From assembly GCA_038217425.1 (NCBI GenBank), contig JBBQPM010000080.1, positions 1 through 29,080 on the forward strand: a DNA stretch of 29,080 bases, written 5' to 3'. Source of the stretch: JAIEPT01 sp038217425. GTDB taxonomy: Bacteria > Planctomycetota > Planctomycetia > Gemmatales > Gemmataceae. The translations under genes and the position numbers were made by a program. Below the pieces are notes generated by a model that saw nothing but the letters and a program-made list of their open reading frames with translations, ran no database searches and was not told the DNA's origin. Shown here piece by piece: positions 22,299 through 29,080 of this stretch; the first letter of the stretch is position 1, and each line of letters starts with the position of its first letter.

Positions 22299-24152
22299 AT
22301 GCGACCCCTGGAAACGCCTTCGCTAAATACGCCTTTGCAAAGCTTGCCGCTAAACGTTCCCGAACGCTTTGAATCCGTGCGAGAGATGACCTCGGCGCAC
22401 CGCGCACTGATGCGCAACCGCAAATCCGGCGGCGCCGACTTCAAGATCCAACTGGCGCGATTCCTGAAAGTCGGCGCAGACCTCGGTGCCTTGCTCGATC
22501 TCCCGGGAGATCGCGAGACGGCCCAGGGCATGCTCGACTACTGGACGGCCACCATCTCGCTTGCTCAGACTGCTTCACCGCCGGACGTCGCCGCGGACTC
22601 GACTTCGCAGTCTGCCGTCGCGGAACCCGCCGTTTTGAAGCCGTTCGATCTTAAGAAAACGCAAGAACAGGTCAACGCCATCGAATCGAAGGTGGCGGCA
22701 TTTACCGAACCGCACAAGGCACTGGCGCGACGTATCCTGATACACGTGGTCAATCTGAACGACGACGGCAAAACGGTGGCGCTGGTGCCGGCCAGCCAGG
22801 AGACGCTACGCAGCTTCGGTCCGCCCGCTGAGGTTGATCAGGTTTTGGCTGCGCTCGTGGAGGTCGAGGCGCTGCGCGCCGAGGAAGACGAGGGGAGACG
22901 CTATTATACGCTGGCGTGCGAATCTTTGCTGCGGACGTGGGATCGGCTGCGTATTTGGTGGAGGAGCAGAATCGCTTTTCGCAAGGCCGCGGAATTCTGG
23001 CAACAGCGCCACCGGGACACGACCGCACTCTTCGATGAGGGTGCCTTGCTGGACGAAGCGCTGACGTACCGCGACCTGGGCGCGTTGGAGCGAGAATTCG
23101 CCGACGCCAGCAATCGTCGTTTCACGAAGCGGGCCAAGGACAAGAATCGGAACTTGAGATATGCCGTCGCGGTTCTCGGCGTGCTGATCACCATTGGCGC
23201 GGCACTTTTGCTACTACTGATTATTAAGTATGGAGAAGCGAAGCACGCCACGGCCGCTGAGAAGCAGGCCAAGTCGACGCTGGAGAAGCGAAACCAAGAA
23301 CTGATAACCGCAATCAAGCAAAAGGAAAAAGCTTTTGAGGAAAAAGACAACGCTCACAAGCTGGCGGTGGATGCTGCTGCCAAAAATAAAGAGAACGCGG
23401 ATGCTTACTGGAAGTTACGGGAGAAACTCACTGCCTGGTCCATAACCCTCGATGAAAACTTTAAGCGGTTGCCCAAGCGGGTGCAGCAGGTCGATTTCAT
23501 CGAAGAAAATCATCGTAGGATCCAGGATTGGTTGGCTGAGTACACGACTACATCGGCCGGCGCGACCGATCTTCCGACCGGTACGCTCCATATCGGCGCC
23601 AGAATCAAGGTTAACAACCGCCCGCAAATCGGCACGCTTTGCTGTTTCGTTCAGGACGCCCACGGCAAAACCTACTTTGCGGCCCCGCGCTTTCTTTTGG
23701 ACGGAGAATTAGGCGACACAGTTATGCAAGTCGACGGTAAGGATGGCAAAGAAACTGTCGTAGGAACGATCCACGACTTCAATCAGCCGCGCGGCAATGA
23801 TCTCGTCAGCGTTGCTTTTGCCCGTCTGGATCCGAATACAAAACCTGTCAATCGGGCCTTCATGTCTCAAGTCAAAGTAGTGAAGCTTGCGGGAACAGTC
23901 ACTCCCGGCATGAAAGTCATGATGGCAGGTGCTTTTTCAGGAGAAGCGGTTGGCAATGTAATTCGCGTAAATGACAAAACGGGCGAGATCATTACCACGA
24001 AAATGTCTGAGCCGGGCGACGCTGGCGCTCCGGTGGTGAATGAAAACGGAGAGCTTATCGGCATGCTTGTCATCCGCAGGGGGGAAGAAAATACCCTTAT
24101 CCCTGTTGGCCCCACACTGAAACGCCTTGGACTGAAACTTCTCCCCCCCTGA
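22299..24152 (+). CDS. STAND-like membrane protein lacking the NTPase core, with inactive trypsin-fold domain
   Basis: 617 residues. Residues ~25-115 (AQGMLDYWTATISLA, ending near LKPFD) resemble the region that precedes the P-loop domain of nSTAND proteins. Residues ~135-275 (ARRILIHVV; YTLACESLLRTWDRLRIWW; GALLDEALTYRDLGALEREF) resemble the winged-helix and helical segments that follow it. The NTPase between them, with its Walker motifs, is absent. A membrane helix (~288-310) and a coiled coil (~315-395) follow. Residues ~425-610 have a trypsin-like fold, but the His position holds F465 (YFAAPRFLL) and the nucleophile is A575 (EPGDAGAPV); D501 is kept. It should therefore be neither NTPase nor protease. 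The upstream gap is 13 bases with AGGA as RBS. Likely a scaffold, decoy or regulator; degeneration is also possible. Confidence 0.75.
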   Translation: MRPLETPSLNTPLQSLPLNVPERFESVREMTSAHRALMRNRKSGGADFKIQLARFLKVGADLGALLDLPGDRETAQGMLDYWTATISLAQTASPPDVAADSTSQSAVAEPAVLKPFDLKKTQEQVNAIESKVAAFTEPHKALARRILIHVVNLNDDGKTVALVPASQETLRSFGPPAEVDQVLAALVEVEALRAEEDEGRRYYTLACESLLRTWDRLRIWWRSRIAFRKAAEFWQQRHRDTTALFDEGALLDEALTYRDLGALEREFADASNRRFTKRAKDKNRNLRYAVAVLGVLITIGAALLLLLIIKYGEAKHATAAEKQAKSTLEKRNQELITAIKQKEKAFEEKDNAHKLAVDAAAKNKENADAYWKLREKLTAWSITLDENFKRLPKRVQQVDFIEENHRRIQDWLAEYTTTSAGATDLPTGTLHIGARIKVNNRPQIGTLCCFVQDAHGKTYFAAPRFLLDGELGDTVMQVDGKDGKETVVGTIHDFNQPRGNDLVSVAFARLDPNTKPVNRAFMSQVKVVKLAGTVTPGMKVMMAGAFSGEAVGNVIRVNDKTGEIITTKMSEPGDAGAPVVNENGELIGMLVIRRGEENTLIPVGPTLKRLGLKLLPP

Positions 24153-24165
24153 TCGAGGAATTCTC

Positions 24166-25143
24166 ATGGCTCTTGACCAGAAATTGACCGGACCGGAAAC
24201 TCGGAAGCTCTGCGAAGCGGTCGGGCAAGCCTTCTCGCCGTCCGAACTCGAGCAGTTGACGTTATTCGCGACCAATACGCCGCTCGAAAATATTGTTGTG
24301 CAACAACAGCCTTTCAATCAGCAAGTCTTCCAACTCATTGGCTGGCTCGATAGGAGGGGGAGGCTGCGCAAGTTCTTCGAAGCCGCCCTAGTCGAAAACC
24401 CGGGCAATAGACAGCTGGCGCGCGCTTCGGGCGAAGTCCTACATGCCCAGGCGCGGGCCGAGGATCTCGAAGCCCTCGTCAATAGGAACCCCGACGCCTT
24501 TAGCAATCCGGAAGATTGGCGCGACGAAATGCAGCGCTGCGAACAGGCCATCTGTCGCATCGAGAGTCCGCAGGGAAGAGCGATCGGCACCGGTTTTTTG
24601 GTGGCGCCCGACCTCGCGCTGACGTGTCATCACGTCTGGACCGACATTAAGGACGCGGGGCCGGTCGAGCAAATGCGCTTCGCCTTCGGCTACCGAATTT
24701 TGCTGAAAGAAAAGAAAGAGGCCGTCGCCGTCAATTATACTCTCGAAGGAACCGAGCCGGTGGCGTTCAGCCCCACCGCGGAACTCGACTTCGCGCTGCT
24801 GCGCGTGCAAGGCCGGCCCGGCGAGGCCAAGCTGGGCTCCTACGAGCAGGCGCGGGCGCGGTCCTGGTTGCAGCCCAAAAGTTACGCGTTCAAAGGAGAC
24901 GAGACCGGGCTCATTCTCCAGCATCCCGACGGCATGCCCATGAAGTTGGCGTTCGGCGCCATTGGCAAGGCGCTCGAAAATCGCGTGGCTTACAGAATCG
25001 ACACGCTCGGCGGATCCTCCGGCGCCCCGGTCTTTCTCAACGACTGGAAACCCGTGGCGCTGCACCGGCAAGGGAAAGAGACCGAAAACCGCGGCGTCCC
25101 CTTCAGCCTGATCTTGCCGATCATCGCCGGGAAGCTTGCCTGA
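24166..25143 (+). CDS. EAD1-trypsin fusion protease
   Basis: 325 residues. Residues ~7-95 fit EAD1 well: TRKLCEAVGQAF, FNQQVFQLIGWLDRRGRL and FFEAALVENPGNRQL. Residues ~125-322 are a trypsin-like protease with all three catalytic residues: H156 (LTCHHVW), D208 (AELDFALLRV) and S285 (LGGSSGAPV). There is no signal peptide or membrane helix, so it works in the cytoplasm, brought to its partner through the EAD. EAD-protease fusions are known from bacterial conflict systems, where the protease is thought to activate or be the effector. It starts 13 bases after the STAND-like gene with GAGGAA as RBS, third in the operon. Likely substrates, by inference, are the neighbours, including the multi-domain protein at 25302. 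Confidence 0.88.
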   Translation: MALDQKLTGPETRKLCEAVGQAFSPSELEQLTLFATNTPLENIVVQQQPFNQQVFQLIGWLDRRGRLRKFFEAALVENPGNRQLARASGEVLHAQARAEDLEALVNRNPDAFSNPEDWRDEMQRCEQAICRIESPQGRAIGTGFLVAPDLALTCHHVWTDIKDAGPVEQMRFAFGYRILLKEKKEAVAVNYTLEGTEPVAFSPTAELDFALLRVQGRPGEAKLGSYEQARARSWLQPKSYAFKGDETGLILQHPDGMPMKLAFGAIGKALENRVAYRIDTLGGSSGAPVFLNDWKPVALHRQGKETENRGVPFSLILPIIAGKLA

Positions 25144-25194
25144 ATTTCGAATCCAGGCCTCATCCCCTACGTGAAGTTCGCGCGAAGAGTAGCG

Positions 25195-25218
25195 AAAATC
25201 GCCAAATCGGCGGATTTT
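25195..25218 (+). terminator. Weak stem-loop after the EAD1-trypsin gene
   Basis: AAAATC-GCC (25195-25203) can pair with GGC and GATTTT (25209-25218) around a 5-base loop, with one bulged G. It ends in a short T-run, so it may be a weak terminator that separates the three-gene operon from the following gene. Confidence 0.35.
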
Positions 25219-25220
25219 CC

Positions 25221-25249
25221 TTGACGTGAGGCGGCATGCCTTTTATTTA
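25221..25249 (+). promoter_or_regulatory. Possible promoter of the four-domain effector gene
   Basis: TTGACG (25221-25226, 5 of 6) is followed after 17 bases by TATTTA (25244-25249, only 3 of 6). The -35 is good and the -10 poor, so the gene may be weakly expressed on its own or need an activator. Confidence 0.35.
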
Positions 25250-25301
25250 GGATTTCTTGCTGGAGATGTTTCACGTACACAGATCTCAAGGAATCCAAGT
25301 C

Positions 25302-28300
25302 ATGGCCGATTCGCCCGCGCCTCGCGCGAACCAAATGCTCGAACACTACCGCAACCTGCTGCGCCGGCCCAAACCCGCGGCGGAATCCGAGTCGGTTCTG
25401 GAATCGATGGGGGGCTTCGAAGCGAATCTTTCCGACAATTCTGTCAAGGACCACGTTGAAACCGCCCGCGATTCGCTGCAAAAGATCGCCGATAAGTATC
25501 TCGACCCGGCTCGGAGGAAAGAGTACGCCGAGATTATCGACCGCATCGTGGAACAGGGGGGCGAGGGCCTGCGCATGCTGGGAGACAACAATCCCAAACT
25601 GGCGGAGGATTCCGATGCCCTCGCAGGTCTCGAAGCGATCGTACGGACCGACGGCTCTCGCCCCTCCTTCCTGATCCAAGACGGAGAAGTGGACCGCGAA
25701 AGCAGTCCGGTGGGCGACTGGGGAATCGATCTGAACGAAAACGCGGAGGCGCTGAATAATGCGCTCGCCTGCGTCGGTCGCATCGATATTCCCGGCACGT
25801 CCGTTGGCTTCACTGGCACCGGATTCCTCGTCGGCGAGAATCTCATCCTCACCAATCGCCATGTGCTCCAAGTTTCTGCACGGCAACTCAGCGACGGCGG
25901 CTGGAAGTTCTTTCAGGGAGCGGCCATCGATTTCGGGCACGAACTCAAAGGTCGACAGTCCGTGAATCGTCGGCGTCTCAAACGCGTCGTCTTCGCCGGG
26001 TCCAAGGACGTTCTCGACCCGATCGATCACAAGAAACTCGACCTGGCGCTGATCGAACTGGAGAAGCCCGATTCCGCAGATGGGCGACTGACAGGATTTG
26101 AATTGGACTTTTCGCATGGCGCCGCGATTCAGCCTGGCGGCAAGATCTTCACCATCGGCTACCCGGGTAGCCCGTCTCCCACTCTTTATCCGCCCACGCT
26201 CCTGGAGACGCTGTTTCAATCGACCTTCGGTCACAAACGCCTTGCTCCAGGAACGGTCATTCGCTCACTTGCCTCGCCTGAAAAATGGACGCTCGCGCAT
26301 GATGCCACGACGCTCGGCGGCAATTCCGGCTCAATCCTGCTGCTGATCGGCAACGAAAAATCCGCGGCCGGACTGCATTACGGCGGACGAACCGGCGAAC
26401 CCCGCGAAAATTGGGGCCACATCCTGCCCAGCGTGCTGCACGAGACCGACGGCAAGTCGAGAAAAACACTGGCGGAGATTTTGAAAAGCGAGGGCGTCAA
26501 ACTGCTCGGCGAGAACGGGCAGTCCGTCGCCAAGACGCCGGTTCGCATCCCCGTGGCGCCGCGGATCCCATTGAAGCCTGAGGTCGTGAGGCTGCCGAGT
26601 CAGGTCGCCGCGCACCGTGCCGAGTTCAATCCCCAGGACGCCATGAGCCTGCAGCAGCAAGTTCCGTTTATCAGCGATTCGGCGCAAGATCGGGGCGGCG
26701 CGGAATCGGCCTTCGAAGCTGCCGTCCAGGCGCCTCTGACGCCCGAACAGAGAGCGCGTGGGGCCGATCTGTTCCTGCGTGGCGAATTGACGTCGGAGGA
26801 TTGGGCGCGTGCCCAGGCGGACCGCGGCAGTTTCGAACAAGTCATCGGGCGTTCGAATTTCCTGCCGGCGGTGTTCCTGGAGGTCGGCGCCGCGACGAGT
26901 CGGGCAACCTGCATGTTGCGTACCTCTGGCATCGACTTCGCCGGTCGGCCGGGGGCGTGGAGCGGGACGGGATTTTTGCTGAGCCCGAATGTGCTCGTGA
27001 CCAACAATCACGTTCTCAATTCCACCGACGTCGCCGCCGCCGCCGCCGCGGTCTTCAACTATCAGCTCGGCGTCGACGGTCGTCCTCTGGCAACGCGCAG
27101 CTTCAGGCTCAGGCCGGATCGCCTCTTCCTCACCAGCCCCGCGCGGGGCGGACTGGATTACACCTTCGTTTGGGTCGAAGGCGAGCCGGGGCGTGAGTTC
27201 GGCAGCGTGCGCGCGAGTCGTCAGGCGTTCGCCATCGCCGAGGGGGAGTTCGCCAACGTCATCAGTCACCCCGACGCCCGTATGAAGGAAGTCAGCCTGC
27301 AAGAAAATCTGGTGAAATGGCAGGACGCCGCGGTCGTGCATTACACGTCCGACACGCAAGGGGGCAGCTCCGGAGCCGCGGTCTGCAACAACCACTGGCA
27401 GCTCGTGGCCCTGCACCACGCCAGCAAACCCTCGGACATCCCCGATTTTCCGACGCTGAACGAGGGGATCAAACTGAGCGCCATCGCCGCCGACCTGGAC
27501 CGGCTCGCCGGCGTCGGCGCGACGGCGGGAGTCGCAGCGGAGCTCCTGGCCTTGTTCAGCGGCACGGACGAACGGCTCGGTTTCTTCGGAGCACTCGGCC
27601 GACCTGCGTCTGTCGGAGCCGGGACTGTCGAAACATTGGTGCAGACGTTCCAGGGGACCGAGCACGATATCGACGTCGGTTTCTGGAATGTCGAATGGCT
27701 CACGAGGGAGCACGACGCGAAGAAGCCCGCCGTCGCCAAGCTCATGCAGGAGATGAACCTGGACGTGTGGTGCCTCGAGGAATCCTCGCCGGACGCCGTC
27801 GCGGCCGTCGCCCAGGAACTCCAAGACACGTACGGCCTCGAGTACGGCCACGCCGGGGCCGAGCCCGATTCGCAAGACGGCAAGCAAAGCTGCACGCTGC
27901 TCTGGAACACGCAGACCGTCGACGTGGTCAAGGAGGAATGGGGCGAGCCGATCGAGACCTGGTTGCGAACCCGCAGTACCGATTTCGACGACCTCGGATT
28001 AGGCGATTTCGAAGCGGTGCACGGCAAGATTTTCGACCGCTATCCGGCGCTGTTTCTCGTCACTGCCAAGTCCGAGTCCGGCGACCGTCGCTTTTCGTTC
28101 TACGTCGTCCCCGTGCATCTCAAGGCGATGTCCGAAGGGAGCCTGCGGCGCAAGATGGCGTCCAAGATCTTGGCCGTCGCGATCCAGAAGAAGATCGAAG
28201 CGGGCGCCGTCGCCGACTGGGTGATCGGCGGCGATTTCAACGCGGAACTGGCGACCGCGGATTTTGATAACCTCATCGGCGACGGCATGGTTCCCGTCAG

Positions 28301-29080
28301 CGCGGCCGACGAACAGGGGGGCGCGTTCTCGTATGTCAAGGGGCCGAAATCGCTGATCGACCACATCTTCCTCTCGCCCAACCTGGCGCAAAAGTTCGGC
28401 GCCGACGACTTTTTCATCGTCGCCGCGGACAAGGTCATCCCCGGCTACGTCGCCCATATCAGCGATCATCGCCCGGTGCTCGTCCGACTGAGCCTGGGAC
28501 CCGCGAACGGCGGCAGCACGGAATCGGTCGAAACGGACGCGCAGGCGCTGGAGGAACTCAAGGAACGACTCGTCGGCGAAGCGTTCGAAGCACGCCGACC
28601 GGCGCCCAGCGCTCTACCTGCGCGTCCAGGCCGAGGCCCCAATCTGAATGCGCGGACCGGCTACCAGGCCGATTTCCTGGGCGCCGGCGCTCGCCGGGTG
28701 CCGCTGCCAGAGCTTTCCAGTTCGCTCGCTTCGGTCGCCGCGGTCGTCAATCGCAGTGCCGCCGGCATCGCTCGGTACGTGCTCCCTTATACGCATTTTT
28801 CCGTCGTAATGAACGGTCAGCGGCGGATGCCGTTCTATTCCGCGGTCAACATCGACGGCGCCCAACTTCGGCGCGTCCCCCGCGGCGACAGCTGGTTTCT
28901 CGACTCACGCATCTCCGCGGCTTCGCAGACGGGCGACGAAGTTTACAAGAACAACGACCTCGACCGCGGCCACATGACTCGACGACTCGATCCCGTCTGG
29001 GGTTCGCCGGCGGTCGCCAGCGCTGCCGACGCCGACACCTTTTGTTTCACGAACGCCTGCCCGCAACACAAGGATCTCAA
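25302..29080 (+). CDS. Four-domain effector: trypsin-trypsin-EEP nuclease-NUC1 nuclease (3' end outside window)
   Basis: At least 1259 residues, open to the window end. After a helical region (~1-150): trypsin-like domain 1 with H187 (LTNRHVL), D247 (LDLALIEL) and S342 (GGNSGS); trypsin-like domain 2 with H570 (VTNNHVL), D619 (LDYTFVWV) and S690 (GGSSGA); an EEP (DNase I-like) domain ~790-1062 with N796 (FWNVEW), E826/E827 (CLEES), H939 (VPVHLK), D978/N980 (GGDFNAE), IDHIFLS and D1055/H1056 (SDHRPV); and the start of a NUC1 (DNA/RNA non-specific) nuclease with H1224 (DLDRGHM) and N1251 (FTNACPQ). All visible catalytic residues are intact. No signal peptide or membrane helix is seen. AAGGA 9-10 bases upstream favours the ATG at 25302; an in-frame ATG at 25266 is possible. 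Probably a toxic effector processed by proteolysis (inference). Confidence 0.88.
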   Translation, partial: MADSPAPRANQMLEHYRNLLRRPKPAAESESVLESMGGFEANLSDNSVKDHVETARDSLQKIADKYLDPARRKEYAEIIDRIVEQGGEGLRMLGDNNPKLAEDSDALAGLEAIVRTDGSRPSFLIQDGEVDRESSPVGDWGIDLNENAEALNNALACVGRIDIPGTSVGFTGTGFLVGENLILTNRHVLQVSARQLSDGGWKFFQGAAIDFGHELKGRQSVNRRRLKRVVFAGSKDVLDPIDHKKLDLALIELEKPDSADGRLTGFELDFSHGAAIQPGGKIFTIGYPGSPSPTLYPPTLLETLFQSTFGHKRLAPGTVIRSLASPEKWTLAHDATTLGGNSGSILLLIGNEKSAAGLHYGGRTGEPRENWGHILPSVLHETDGKSRKTLAEILKSEGVKLLGENGQSVAKTPVRIPVAPRIPLKPEVVRLPSQVAAHRAEFNPQDAMSLQQQVPFISDSAQDRGGAESAFEAAVQAPLTPEQRARGADLFLRGELTSEDWARAQADRGSFEQVIGRSNFLPAVFLEVGAATSRATCMLRTSGIDFAGRPGAWSGTGFLLSPNVLVTNNHVLNSTDVAAAAAAVFNYQLGVDGRPLATRSFRLRPDRLFLTSPARGGLDYTFVWVEGEPGREFGSVRASRQAFAIAEGEFANVISHPDARMKEVSLQENLVKWQDAAVVHYTSDTQGGSSGAAVCNNHWQLVALHHASKPSDIPDFPTLNEGIKLSAIAADLDRLAGVGATAGVAAELLALFSGTDERLGFFGALGRPASVGAGTVETLVQTFQGTEHDIDVGFWNVEWLTREHDAKKPAVAKLMQEMNLDVWCLEESSPDAVAAVAQELQDTYGLEYGHAGAEPDSQDGKQSCTLLWNTQTVDVVKEEWGEPIETWLRTRSTDFDDLGLGDFEAVHGKIFDRYPALFLVTAKSESGDRRFSFYVVPVHLKAMSEGSLRRKMASKILAVAIQKKIEAGAVADWVIGGDFNAELATADFDNLIGDGMVPVSAADEQGGAFSYVKGPKSLIDHIFLSPNLAQKFGADDFFIVAADKVIPGYVAHISDHRPVLVRLSLGPANGGSTESVETDAQALEELKERLVGEAFEARRPAPSALPARPGRGPNLNARTGYQADFLGAGARRVPLPELSSSLASVAAVVNRSAAGIARYVLPYTHFSVVMNGQRRMPFYSAVNIDGAQLRRVPRGDSWFLDSRISAASQTGDEVYKNNDLDRGHMTRRLDPVWGSPAVASAADADTFCFTNACPQHKDL

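Noticed and set aside
25266..25301. In-frame ATG at 25266 as start of the four-domain effector
   Set aside because: GGAG lies directly against this ATG with no spacing, while the ATG at 25302 has AAGGA at normal distance; it stays a possible alternative.
26331..27887. Long open frame on the minus strand opposite the four-domain effector
   Set aside because: Its translation is rich in Arg, Gly and Val with no motif, and it mirrors the codon bias of the plus-strand gene whose catalytic motifs are clear.
1..29080. CRISPR array, tRNA, rRNA, insertion sequence or attachment site
   Set aside because: No regularly spaced repeats, no cloverleaf or rRNA-like stretch, no transposase or integrase motif, and no matching direct repeats at the edges of the conflict island were found by eye.

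Overview
The window looks like a chromosomal stretch of a GC-rich planctomycete, most likely of the Gemmata type. I infer this from gene content, not from a marker gene: a Tat-exported DUF1501 protein, an FGly sulfatase with signal peptide, an ECF-type sigma factor overlapping a membrane Ser/Thr kinase, exported VWA proteins, many zinc-ribbon/TPR regulators and REP-like palindromes. No rRNA, tRNA, CRISPR array or insertion sequence was seen, and no gene-free stretch exceeds about 210 bases.

Layout. 1-3830 (+): a VWA-domain protein whose frame is open to the left edge, then a translationally coupled pair (TPR/zinc-ribbon/receiver and CheW-like). 3839-6793 (-): a small Cys-rich lipoprotein, a REPIN-like palindrome pair, and an overlapping ECF sigma factor/Ser-Thr kinase operon. 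6940-9605 (+): DUF1501 protein, overlapping NatA-like ABC ATPase, small membrane protein. 9602-11192 (-): a stand-alone E1-beta-like (transketolase-type) protein and a zinc-ribbon membrane protein. 11272-12435 (+): receiver-like/PP2C (RsbU-type) phosphatase. 12505-17867 (-): small exported protein, S9 prolyl-oligopeptidase-like enzyme, MutS, STAS protein. 18079-19545 (+): sulfatase. 19663-20778 (-): exported VWA protein, separated from the sulfatase by a palindromic repeat of the ACCACAGAGACACAGAG type.

20869 to the right edge (+) is the unusual part and looks like an accessory biological-conflict island. A good sigma-70-like promoter precedes a tight three-gene cluster: (i) an effector-associated-domain (EAD)-like protein with a long helical tail; (ii) a membrane protein built like a STAND signalling protein from which the P-loop NTPase is missing, ending in a trypsin-fold domain whose catalytic His and Ser are both replaced; (iii) an EAD1-trypsin fusion with an intact triad. 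After 158 bases follows a giant protein (at least 1259 residues, cut by the window end) that joins two trypsin-like proteases, an EEP/DNase I-like nuclease and a NUC1-type (DNA/RNA non-specific) nuclease in one chain.

Working model (inference): EAD-EAD contacts recruit the protease; the dead STAND/dead protease protein acts as membrane scaffold or decoy; proteolysis activates or releases the two nucleases as a suicidal or anti-phage effector. The domain calls rest on motifs read by eye; the system-level function is untested.
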